DNA from: Sinonovacula constricta
Taxonomy: Eukaryota; Mollusca; Bivalvia; Cardiida; Solecurtidae
Direction: 5' to 3'
Length of the DNA stretch: 64,000 nucleotides
NCBI GenBank assembly: GCA_007844125.1
Contig: CM017559.1
Coordinates: 35,718,760-35,782,759 of the forward strand
Positions 50,801-57,446 of this stretch are shown in pieces (within the stretch, counting starts at the first letter, position 1; every line of letters starts with the position of its first letter). The position numbers and the translations under genes are program-made. The notes beneath the pieces are model-generated. The model did not search any database, was not told the origin of the DNA, and was given only the letters and a program-made list of their open reading frames with translations.

Positions 50801-52249
50801 TGTGTTTATACATTATGAAAGACATACAATTAGCAAATTTCACTTAGGCAAGGAATAAATTACGGTAAATTCTCAGCGCAGACATGTAGCTTTCTTAGCA
50901 CTTTTTTGGTTCAATAAAAGTTATTATAATTAAAGGAAGTGCTCACGGCCAATGCAAGTCTCTGAGCAGGTTGTATGTGCTGTTCTCTCTGTTGTGGCTG
51001 TACACTGGCCACAGCCTTGTCATTGGGAACTGGCGATGTGGCTGTGTTTGCGATAGGAAGGTCAGAAACAGTCTTGGGTTGTACGGTATGAGTTTCAGAC
51101 AATGAATTGTCGCATGGCATCAAAGCTTTTGTATCTTCTGTAGCTTCCATTGCAACAACAAGCTCAACAGTTTCAATTTTATTTTGACTACGTGTTGACT
51201 GTTGCTCGCTTGCTGACTGCTGTTTTTCTAGACTTTCTACTTTCTTTTGAAGGTTTTCAACCATCAAGCAAAGCTTGTTGACAACAGGCTCTGTTTCTTC
51301 ATCCTTGGCTTCTAGGATTTGTACTCGAGTTGACAGGGCATTGACCTGACATTTTAAAGTGGCAATATCTGAAAACAATGAGAATAAATACATTTAAAGA
51401 GTAATGCAAAATTAATGGTTAGTTTAAGACTTTAATTTTTTACTTCTAACATATAAAACTGCTGATTTTGATGAGAAAATGAATAAATTTGAAGTTTAAT
51501 GGTTGAAAATCAACCTTGAAAACAATAATGATTAGTTGCGTTTTCTATAATTATAATAAATTAGTTAATTTTGTATTACTGTTATTCTTGGTTTATTGAA
51601 TAATTAAGAGAAGATTAAAATATACATATTCATGTACCCTCAGAATTTTCTTCCTGATTGCGGCAGCTGAAAAAGACAGAAGTAAAACATCAACAGTATA
51701 CAATTTTGATGGATTTATTTTGTACAGCAGTCTCTTTTAATTCTTTATTGAAGTTTCAGCAAAGTCAGTCTTTTTCAAAAAGTTTGTAAAATTGTATATT
51801 GGTTAGTAAAATCAGGAGATAAAAAGAATCTGATACTCGTTATCATTTAATACAAACTTTTATAAAACTCATCCTGTAGAAATGATACTAAGCTCGCCAT
51901 AGGCTCGCATACTGTGACTTTTCCCGAACTTCTTTAGTAGATTTTTCCATTAAAAGACAACTCATGTCTGATTATCTATAAATATGATCTTTAATATATT
52001 TTTGACACTCAGTCATTATGAAAAGAGGACAGATGGATAAACATATGTACAGTCGACCAGACAATATGACAGCTATATGGCATGCCATCCCTCAGGGGTA
52101 AACAAATTTAATATCTACCTTTTGGTGTCTTGAGAAGCAGCAGGTTGTGATTCCTTTTTGAGAACAATTTGATTCAGTCGCTTCAGAACAAAACGGTTCA
52201 CGGATTGTAGTTCTTTCAGAACTGACAATATTGCAGTGGTATCTTTATC
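21399..52249 (-). CDS. Coiled-coil / von Willebrand A / tandem MIB-HERC2 domain protein, 3' part (17 exons)
   Basis: Seventeen GT-AG exons join in one frame (2202 bases, 733 residues plus TAA), in transcript order: 52249-52119, 51666-51638, 51368-50947, 49861-49737, 48027-47969, 45808-45680, 44813-44691, 44233-44156, 39980-39859, 36013-35927, 35204-35115, 32395-32342, 30490-30292, 27721-27575, 26634-26561, 25564-25494 and 21660-21399. Residues are counted from the first visible one: coiled coil about 54-105, Gln/Ser/Thr-rich linker 105-255, vWA about 265-465, two MIB/HERC2 domains about 522-647, lysine/asparagine-rich tail. MIB/HERC2 domains occur in Mind-bomb and HERC2 ubiquitin ligases; vWA domains bind ligands through a metal site. 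No RING or HECT domain is visible. The start codon lies upstream of 52249, perhaps beyond the window. Function unknown: adaptor or ligase subunit is only a guess. Confidence 0.88.
21782..22514 (+). mobile_element. Solo LTR of an LTR retrotransposon (733 bp)
   Basis: Begins TGTTATGT and ends GTCGTAACA, the usual TGTTA...TAACA form, with ATTA on both sides as a possible 4-bp target duplication. It contains a TATA-like GTGTATATAAGGGCG at about 21978 and AATAAA near 22484. A second, broken copy is at 43.2-43.8 kb. No internal domain (gag/pol) adjoins it, so it is a solo LTR in the last intron of the vWA-MIB/HERC2 gene, in opposite orientation. Confidence 0.75.
23241..23840. repeat. 40-bp minisatellite, about 15 copies
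   Basis: Unit of the form TATTTATGTATTTCATGTAT followed by GTAGCTGTAACTTCTGCTGA, repeated every 40 bases with point changes and one unit near 23637 that is a base or two short. Sub-variants alternate TTTCATG/TTTTATG, so some two-unit (80-bp) periodicity is visible. Confidence 0.9.
24080..24295 (-). mobile_element. tRNA-derived SINE (family 3)
   Basis: Minus-strand head GATAGGTCAGTGGTAGAGCG with A-box character, then TCCGTACCTTGGTTGGGGCG and the central block CTTGAGCAAGACATTGACCT, TGTTCCTCTCCACCCAGG and TATAAATGGGTATCTG. This block resembles a central domain I have seen in many invertebrate SINEs; superfamily not assigned. Confidence 0.6.
24336..24729. mobile_element. TTAA-flanked 394-bp MITE, relative of the satellite-bearing element
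   Basis: TTAA at 24332-24335 and 24730-24733. The left end is AGGTGGTTTCCGACATTTTG; the right end, read on the minus strand, is AGGTTGTATCCGACAGTTTG continuing CCTATATCAAAT. The left end matches the right end of the element at 57447-63120, including GGACCAA and CTCAAATAAC further in. The right end matches that element's 50-bp satellite unit. No coding capacity; the short minus frame inside is not a gene. Confidence 0.82.
24740..25280. other. Intron, no gene seen
   Basis: AT-rich non-coding DNA between the MITE and the next hairpin element. No repeat family recognised. Confidence 0.5.
25289..25438. mobile_element. Foldback (hairpin) element, about 150 bp
   Basis: The left arm ATTAGATACTGAAAATATTA and later AAAATGATAC is matched inverted by GTATCATTTT and TAATATTTTCAGTATCTAAT on the right, around a loop GGCAGAACCTCG. 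Outer bases pair less well. The foldback ends 55 bp before the exon at 25494-25564. Confidence 0.75.
25494..30490 (-). CDS. Exons encoding two tandem MIB/HERC2 domains
   Basis: Exons 30490-30292, 27721-27575, 26634-26561 and 25564-25494. Domain 1 has the signature GSRVERGPDWKWDNQD, then YRVWVHWD and VYRYGLDEYDLLLI. Domain 2 follows after a short linker: GCIVRPGKDW, VQVRWSGG and GLYSCGKDGIYEVE. The order is that of Mind-bomb N-terminal domains (RGPDWxWGxQDGG; VxWDNGxxNxYRxGxxGxYDL). Domain 2 lacks the WxWGxQDGG half and is more diverged. In Mind-bomb these domains bind ligand tails; the partner here is unknown. Confidence 0.87.
25806..25912. mobile_element. Foldback (hairpin) element, about 105 bp
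   Basis: AGGGTAATAGAATGGAATGT on the left is matched by ACATTCTATTCTATCACCCT on the right, with inner pairs CACCCAGGACAAG / CTTGTCATGGGT. It has an imperfect hairpin with a loop near 25855. Confidence 0.7.
26727..26935 (+). mobile_element. SINE (family 1), diverged copy
   Basis: Has B-box-like GGGTTCAAGTCCC at about 26771, CAAGGTCTTTCAGCTGACCT and AAAGCTGGATGTTGCC. It lies in the intron just upstream (transcript sense) of the 26634-26561 exon. Confidence 0.7.
27240..27540. repeat. Dispersed about 165-bp repeat, two copies
   Basis: Two tandem units share CAAGGCCACC...AAACAT..TA.AC and ATGAAGGCTCTAGCTCTT. The same unit recurs at 32.76-32.95, 38.93-39.30 and 41.5-42.6 kb. Confidence 0.6.
27800..30290. 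other. Intron, no gene seen
   Basis: AT-rich. A tRNA-like head fragment (CAGAAAGCTCAGTGGCC with GAGGGTTCGAATACC) lies at about 28868-28950 and may be another SINE. Two minus-strand frames at 29466-29705 and 29989-30171 have no support. Confidence 0.5.
30680..32225. repeat. 38-bp minisatellite, about 38-40 copies
   Basis: Unit GTGGTAAGTGAGATCATTTC followed by TCTCCCCTATCAGCTGCA, repeating every 38 bases. It is degenerate at the left end and most regular from about 31.1 to 32.0 kb. Most units contain CTGCAG or CTGCAA, and GGTAAGTGAG. It lies wholly in the intron between the 32342 and 30490 exon borders of the minus-strand gene. Confidence 0.9.
32342..36013 (-). CDS. Exons for the end of the vWA domain and a short acidic linker
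   Basis: Exons 36013-35927, 35204-35115 and 32395-32342, all phase 0 at both ends. The first encodes IDIIVVPVGNADM, the last core strand and helix of a vWA fold. The second encodes EFLQMLTEQHG...ARMLARRTMIV, the C-terminal helix. The 18-residue third exon (LLLDDIEDDDK) is acidic and bridges to MIB/HERC2. Confidence 0.85.
32760..32955. repeat. Dispersed about 165-bp repeat, single copy
   Basis: Shares AAAAATGGCAACACCCCTGG, CAATCTTGATAGAGGGCTA and AATATCAAGGCTCTAGGTC with the arrays at 27.2 and 41.5-42.6 kb. Confidence 0.6.
33058..33960. repeat. Dispersed element with internal tandem units of about 145 bp
   Basis: Ends carry ATGCCCGTC (about 33103) and GACGGGCAT (about 33929) as short inverted repeats. 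Inside, units with GTGACGGTTCTTGTGCACTG, then GAAGTTTCAAGTCAATAGCT recur at about 33343, 33499, 33632 and 33779. The pattern of a short element with central tandem repeats is common among bivalve repeats. Confidence 0.65.
34480..35030. repeat. Degenerate CCACCTGACAGC-type short repeat
   Basis: About 550 bases of imperfect 14- to 30-base repeats built on CACCTGACAGCCCACC and ACTGCTCACC. The derived frame on the plus strand (Pro/His/Thr-rich) reflects this composition and lies in an intron of the minus-strand gene. Confidence 0.7.
35029..35095. repeat. ATG/ATGACA microsatellite
   Basis: GATGATGATGACAATGATG runs, interrupted, immediately next to the 35115-35204 exon. Confidence 0.85.
36079..38173. 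repeat. Dispersed element with about 146-bp tandem units, 8-9 copies
   Basis: Starts ACAAGAGGGCCATGATGGCC...ATCGCTCACTTG. From about 36950 it has units of the form TTTGACCTAGTGACCTACTT, CCACGTGACCCAATAA, CATGCAGACAAACATTCTGA and ATAAATGTGGTCTCTAGTGT, spaced about 146 bases. I associate this pattern with abundant bivalve repeats (recollection, not searched). The minus-strand frames through it are repeat-derived. Confidence 0.8.
38174..38724. repeat. GA-rich 275-bp direct duplication
   Basis: Copy one 38174-38448 and copy two 38449-38724 both run from AGACAAACATTCTGACC through the GA-rich stretch to ATGGAGATAGAAAGA. They differ by only a few bases (for example one extra A after GAGAGCTA), so the duplication is recent. 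The long Ser/Leu/Phe-rich minus frame here is low complexity, not a protein gene. Confidence 0.9.
38725..38798. repeat. (GA)n microsatellite
   Basis: Nearly pure GA/GAGAGA run of about 75 bases at the end of the duplicated GA-rich block. Confidence 0.9.
38930..39300. repeat. Dispersed about 165-bp repeat, two diverged copies
   Basis: Recognised by AAAATGGCTATGCTTCTGATG and ACCAAACATCAAGGCTCTAG, shared with the array at 41.5-42.6 kb. Confidence 0.55.
39859..45808 (-). CDS. Exons for the vWA domain core with MIDAS-like residues
   Basis: Exons 45808-45680, 44813-44691, 44233-44156 and 39980-39859. They encode the first strand VFIVDISEC (MIDAS-type D-x-S, with Cys where the second Ser is usual), EHVALVVFGHEV, GGPSPMLGGLNLG (Ser or Pro where the MIDAS Thr is expected) and IIIITDGRPTEHL (the MIDAS Asp-Gly). 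The fold is clear. Metal binding is plausible but the site is not canonical. Confidence 0.87.
40080..41490. other. Intron, no gene seen
   Basis: AT-rich non-coding sequence. No repeat family or exon recognised. Confidence 0.5.
41500..42650. repeat. Tandem array of about 165-bp units, about 7 copies
   Basis: GGCCACACCCCTGGCAGCCA-like motifs occur at about 41620, 41757, 41920, 42070, 42238, 42406 and 42570, followed each time by CAATCTTGATACAGGGCCAC and ATCAAAGCTCTAGCTCTTG. Units are strongly diverged from one another, so the array is old. Confidence 0.75.
42845..42890 (+). repeat. Fragment of the GGCCATGATGGCC-type repeat start
   Basis: AAGCCATGACGGTCCTCTAT then CGCTCACCTAAG parallels the start of the element at 36079. 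Only the first 40-50 bases are similar. Confidence 0.5.
43188..43221 (+). mobile_element. LTR 3'-end fragment, about 34 bp
   Basis: TATATAGCGCGACGGGTCGT then AACA, identical to the last bases of the solo LTR ending at 22514. The rest of the LTR is missing upstream. Confidence 0.6.
43247..43378 (+). mobile_element. SINE (family 1), truncated
   Basis: Head GGGTGCCCGTGGTCGAGCGG then TTAGAGTC, the A-box half of the tRNA-like region in its best state in the window. It continues to TTTTCCAGCTAACCTGCGGT and stops at GTGCGCCG where the minus-strand LTR begins. Confidence 0.75.
43383..43768 (-). mobile_element. LTR 5'-portion, minus strand (second copy)
   Basis: On the minus strand it begins TGTTATGTACA at 43768 and follows the solo LTR at 21782 for about 385 bases with few changes, including the GGTATATATAAGGGCG promoter-like motif. 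It then breaks at the SINE. The short minus-strand protein frame within it is not a gene. Confidence 0.75.
45809..47330. other. Intron, no gene seen
   Basis: AT-rich non-coding sequence. No repeat family recognised. Confidence 0.5.
47330..47790. repeat. About 150-bp tandem repeat, about 2.7 copies
   Basis: AATGACATCAAATCGTAA recurs at 47351, 47501 and 47653, each followed by ACTGGCC(A)AAACAAAAG and a doubled internal TCAAACTTGACCTG. Copies two and three are very similar. It ends about 180 bases before the exon at 47969-48027. Confidence 0.85.
47969..52249 (-). CDS. Exons for the N-terminal helical / coiled-coil and linker part
   Basis: Exons 52249-52119, 51666-51638 (only 29 bases), 51368-50947, 49861-49737 and 48027-47969. 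Exon one has leucine-heptad helix LKELQSVNRFVLKRLNQIVL; exon three starts with the coiled coil LCLMVENLQKKVESLEKQQS and becomes Gln/Ser/Pro-rich. The fourth has a Met-rich stretch (MARSQQVKPMQLGQMSVGY). Exon one begins in phase 0 after TTTTCAATTAG, so the protein continues upstream; no start exon was found between 52250 and 64000. Confidence 0.82.
48662..49606. mobile_element. Putative hAT-like non-autonomous element, about 945 bp
   Basis: Left end TAGGGATGCAAATGGTTAAC; right end read inverted GAGATGGCAAAGGTTACAAA...GGTTAAC. The ends are imperfect inverted repeats with a hAT-like RGGGATG start. GTTATT flanks both sides and may be part of an 8-bp target duplication. No transposase frame. Family call is tentative. 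Confidence 0.45.
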
Positions 52250-52259
52250 CTAATTGAAA

Positions 52260-53440
52260 ACAAATGTTCATAGCTTTATATAATTAATAATCAAATAGAC
52301 AATAATTTTATGTACACCATTGAGCTATTAAAGCAGACAGACAGACAAGTACTTTTTAACACTCATGTACATACATGTACAAAATGATCTGTACAATTTG
52401 TTTTATATATAACCATGTTAAGTTCGGTCAAACAAGTGAAATTTTGGAATAGAGGTGATGTTAATGGAAGTAGGGATATTTTGTTAGTAGGGAGATTTGT
52501 TGGGGGTGGGGGTGGATGGGGGACCCCAGGATAATATAGTTTCTAAAGACAAAGGTTACATGATGACATAGCAAATAAAATTGTCGTAGAACAGCTGTTA
52601 CACATTTTCATTATACAACATATACTGATAAAGAGAAAACAATAATAGATAAGAAAACCTTATAAGTAAAGTATCTCTATTTTTGCTTAAAAATTGATAT
52701 ATAGTGTACGAGTCTTGCAGTAAAAGTAAGATCTTGAGGTGGTAGTTGTTAAAAGTATGAGTAAAAAAATCTGTGATATTCTATGAAATTTGACAAAAGA
52801 AGAAACAAAACGATATGCCTATTGGTATTAAATAACAGAAATGGTGATGTTATGCGTTCAACATTATTGAAATTATGTACAGTATTATAATTTGTAGTGT
52901 TTTAACATGCTTTTCTTTTTCATAGTAATTCATGTAATTACACTTACACTTATCAATAGAAAAGCATTTTTACTTTACAATATTTATTAAGGATTTTGGC
53001 ATATACTTATATATTTATGAACCTGTGCAGTAATGATTCTGTTACAAGCAACTATCATATATGTAATGCAGTAAATGATAAATGATCATAAATATTCATG
53101 GCTAGTGCATGAATAGGCAGATAGGGATAATGAGGCAATCATGTAATATTAATAGAGAACTTCTTATCATTAATTAAAAACTAAAAGGTTATGTAAATGT
53201 TGCTTGTGATTATTTTAAGAGACTTTAATAACCCCGGGCTACCACTGAATTTATAAAATACTAGGCAACGTGGTATATAAATAAAAGGCACATAAGTAGA
53301 AGAAGAAGCTCAAACTCACATCTTAGAACAGGTGTTAATTTTAACAGACATATAAACAGATTTCAAAGAAAATAGTAATAATGATAATTAATAGAATCTA
53401 CTTTGTGAAATTACAGAAGTTTTCTCCCATTATAGTGTGT
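52260..53440. other. Intron or upstream flank, no gene seen
   Basis: AT-rich non-coding sequence upstream of the first visible exon of the minus-strand gene. A short G-rich tract (GGGGGTGGGGGTGGATGGGG) lies at about 52500. No exon with a start codon was recognised. Confidence 0.5.
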
Positions 53441-53710
53441 TGCTTACCGAGACGAAATGTAAGACACACACGGGAGAGGCATAATAACATAAATTGTTAG
53501 CAAGTTATCAAACAATCTGTCAAGCGCACCAAATGTATGACAAAAGTTGTAATAAATACATGATGAACAGTACACAAAACTAAGTGAGATAATGATATTC
53601 AATTGGCAGTTACAAAGTGTACTAAATACAGCAAGCTTAAAAAAATCTCCCAAAAAATCGTGGAGGTATCTTTCACCGTGTTTAGGGACATTAAATATTT
53701 TAGTAGGTGC

Positions 53711-56700
53711 TTAATGTGGGTGCGCTGTGTTTCGGAAATGCGCGATTATTTTCGACAGGAAAAGGGAAACGTGTTGGAGGAATTCAGGTTGTGCAGTAGA
53801 CAGGAGGAACAAGGGTTGTGAGTTATAGTACATACTGTGCGAGCCTTGCTGGAATAAATGGAGCCTTTCAGAGTTAAAGAATGAGCACTCTAGGAGGAAG
53901 TGTGTTTCAGAGCAGACTGCATTCGTGTAACAAAGTGAACATGTACGGTTTTGAAGTGGGATGCCTTCATATCGTCCTTTTTCAATTGGTAAAGAGTGAT
54001 TTGCAGTGCGGAATCTAAAGATGGTAAGTGTTTGTTTTTTGTTAAAATATTTGATATAATTTTCCATTCCATGATTTTCTTTAATGCTTAAATAAATTCG
54101 ACCTTTATTAGAACGTGTTCATTCTTCATGCCAATTTTGTTTAAATTGATCAATAAGTAACTGTTTCACTAGGTTATGTACTCCTTTAAGATTTGCGCTA
54201 GCCTGGTGTTTATAGATATCTGCACGCCCTATTTGCTGAAATATTTCTTCAATTTTACTAAGCCATTTATTGTTGCGATTTTCAGACTGAATCATTCTGT
54301 ATATTGTGGATGATAGTTTGTTCTGTTTAACTTCGACCAGTTTACTCCAATAATTAATCATACGTGTTTTTACTATCAAAGACAATGGATAGTGGCCTAA
54401 TTCCCCACAAAGAAAGTTAATTGGTGTAGATTTTCTCGCATTAGTTATTTGTCGAAGAAAGGTACAGTGTATTTTCTCAATTAATTTAAAATCTTCAAAC
54501 CCAAATACTTCAGAGCCATATAAGAGTATAGGGACAACGGTGTGATCAAACAGTTTTAAAGTTAGGTCTATTGGTGAGTCAGAGTTTTGAATCCTTTAAG
54601 AGATTTGTAGGCAACTTCGCAGACGTGCTGTCTTGCTTTAAGAAAAGATTCATTAGAAGAGAATGTTACTCCTAGGTAATGGTATTGCTTGACTATTTCA
54701 ATGTTATTGTTGTCAATGTGAAAGGATAATTGTTTTGTCAGTCTTGCTCCAGAGGTTATTACTTTGGTTTTCTTAATATTTCCTGTCATGTGCCTAGTCC
54801 TGTTTAATAACCCTTGTTATCTCCCTTGGTAGAGTTATCGTTCGCTTTTCGTACAACTTCCGGTAGGCAAACAAACAAAACAAGATGACCTCTGAGAACA
54901 ATGAAATCGGTGATCTGTGCAAATTTTCAAAACTATCAGTGCGTGAAATTAAAGACTTTCTTAGATAAAAAGGGGCGCATGTATCAGAGAATCGTCCGGA
55001 ACTTATAATACACGCTAGAGGGATAGAAAAGCTTGTTGTATGGACATTAAGTAAAATTAAATTGGACGACGAACAAGACAGCATCAAACGCGAAGGAGAG
55101 TTGTTTGTAACGCCCTTTGGAGAGAATCTTTCAATCTTGGCAATCTATGACTATTATCAGCATCTTGAAACCAAAATAAAGTGTAATTAAGTATATTTTC
55201 ACAACAGTCTATCATAATTATTTCTTTTCTATTACTTTTACCAAGTAAAATGAATATAAACTACTGTATTAGCTGCTGCAGCTGCAACAGTATATTTTAT
55301 ACAACTCTTCAAACTCCAGATAAGAATTATAGTGAATTGAGTAAAAACTCCATAAGACAATAACAATCAAGTAAAGGAATTTTAATGTTTTGTTTATAAT
55401 AATTGAATAAAACAAAAGTGTGTATTTTTATCCTTTATTTTTGAAACTGCTCGAATAGGGTCTACAGCATTTACATAGTGAAGAGAGTGCGTGGAGCTTT
55501 TACTCTGGTTAAATACAGCAACCAAGGGTGCAATTTCATTGTACTACTGATTCGGCCATTGAAGATAACCTTCACCAGTCATTTTTGTAAGAAAACAGAT
55601 TATCCAATAGGTTACACACAATTATAAAAAAAGTTATTTAAATAAAGTTTTCTGTGTGTATCTGCTACGTCTAGAAGTGAAATATTTTTAGTATTTTGTC
55701 TTTTTAAATGACTCAGATACACAGATACGCCCCTTATCTGGAGTCCTGTTCAAACAACAGTGTATGATAAATACATTGTTAAGTTAACAAACTGTTGACA
55801 CAACTGCAAGTGTTTGTTACTTATAAGTTCCCTCGTATCTATGATTAATTAATCGTAATTAACTTTGTTCTTTAAATGTCGACCAATCAGCGGTCATCTT
55901 AAACTGACAATTCTTTCATTAATTGACATGTAATAAGCGGCCAATCAACAAAACCTGGAAGTCAATGTGTGACCGTCAATTGTTTTTATTGCGGTCATGC
56001 ACTAGAGGTATGACTGTTAATGACCTTTGTGCAAATTCGCTGCTGTTAACGCCACGTGCTGTATACTTGAATAATGCATCGATTATTCTTTTATCTTTCG
56101 ACATTGTCATAGATTATACATTTTCTGTAAACAATTAAATCTTTGAGACGCTTTGGGGTTTTGATTATGCCGTGAATGATGCATACACAATTCCCCACCC
56201 ACTTTTGAAACTGTTTTTTTTACGACGATTATGCACGGTATAGGATTCTCCTTGGTGTATTTTCCCTCTAGAAAATGCTGTGAACAAAGTCGATCATTCT
56301 TCAGATTGCAAGTGGACATTTGGCTCATTGTTTTAAGTCGACTTATCTACAGTTTTCTCAGTATATCGTCAGTTGGAAAACTGTGAAGGGTGGAGTCCTT
56401 CTGTCAACTCTCCCGTGTAATTGCTACACACACAACAATAATATCTCTTTTCTGCCATCGTTGACATTTTTGATTTGCACTTCATCGGAAATGAAATGCG
56501 AACCTCCACGCTTAAGAGCGTTCAAGGGAGGCAATTACTCAGGGGAGATAACAGGGGTTATTAAACAGGACTATAGTAAGAGGAAAATAGGTTAAGGCTG
56601 TGTTGTAAATCTTGAGGAGAATCAGCTAAAATAATGGTGTCATCGGCATAAAGTAGTACGAGTAGTTTAAGCCAACAGTCCATGTTTCCATGGTCTCCTA

Positions 56701-57442
56701 TTTCTATGCCTGACGAGCCATTTGTAAATAAATAAGTTTGGACGTCGTTTAAGAATATTGAAAACAGTAAAGGCGATAAATTTTCACCGTGCCTAACTCC
56801 GATATTACTTACAAAAAAAGCTTGAGAAACGTCCATTAACTGACACACTTGATTTTATATTTTGGTACATATTGTATATAACATTGTAGATTTTACCATT
56901 TATGCCATTATTCATGAGTTTAAACTAAAGACCGGATCTCTAAACAGTATCGAACGCTTGGGCAAAATCTATAAAGGCACAGTATTTTTTTTTTCTTTTT
57001 TTCATTATTTCAATCAAAGCATGGAGTGTGAATATATGGTCTGTGCGTGAATAATCTTTCCCTAACCCTGCTTGGTTTTCATCTAGTACATTGTTTTCTT
57101 CGAGGTAATTGTTTAGTCTATTATTTAGTACAGAGGTGAACAGTTTACCCAGACAACTAAGTATTGTGATTGGTCTATAATTATTGACGTCGTTTTGATA
57201 ACGTTTATTTTTATAAATTGGTAATATAATACCTTCAAGCCAAGAAGCTGGAATGTAACCTGTATTAAGAACTGAGTTAAAGAGTGCGGTAAAGAGTGGC
57301 AAACACTTATCCTGTGTTGCTTTTATGTGTCCATTTAGGTTTTCATCAAAAGGGCTACATGTTTTGCCGTTCTTAAGATTCGAAATACATTTTTTAATTT
57401 GATGCTCTGTTATTGTTATAAACATAAAACCAGTTTCATGTA
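53711..57442 (-). pseudogene. Decayed non-LTR (LINE) retrotransposon, reverse transcriptase and C-terminal part
   Basis: Minus-strand pieces in order: 57425-56940 (RT motifs NYRPITILS, ENQAG, then FIDFAQAFDTV with the first catalytic Asp), 56848-56572 (GVRHGENLSPLLFSIF and YADDTIILA, the catalytic Asp pair), 54789-54568 (KTKVI, then YHYLGVTFSSN), 54385-54119 and 54067-53711. The last piece ends with C-x2-C...H-x4-C (CSLC...THFLLEC), a finger-like motif at the end of many such elements. Frames are broken between pieces and a TA-flanked insertion splits the RT. No endonuclease part is visible upstream. Clade not assigned. Confidence 0.85.
54797..56571. mobile_element. TA-flanked inverted-repeat DNA element inserted in the LINE (1775 bp)
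   Basis: Left end GTCCTGTTTAATAACCCTTG, then TTATCTCCCTT; the right end inverted is GTCCTGTTTAATAACCCCTG then TTATCTCCCCT. TA is present at 54795-54796 and 56572-56573, as for Tc1/mariner-type insertion. It interrupts the reverse transcriptase just after the YADD region. No transposase recognised. A plus-strand frame near the left end (MTSENNEIGDLCKFSKLSV..., about 54885-54965, then a stop) has a protein-like look and may be a remnant. Confidence 0.82.
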
Positions 57443-57446
57443 TTAA

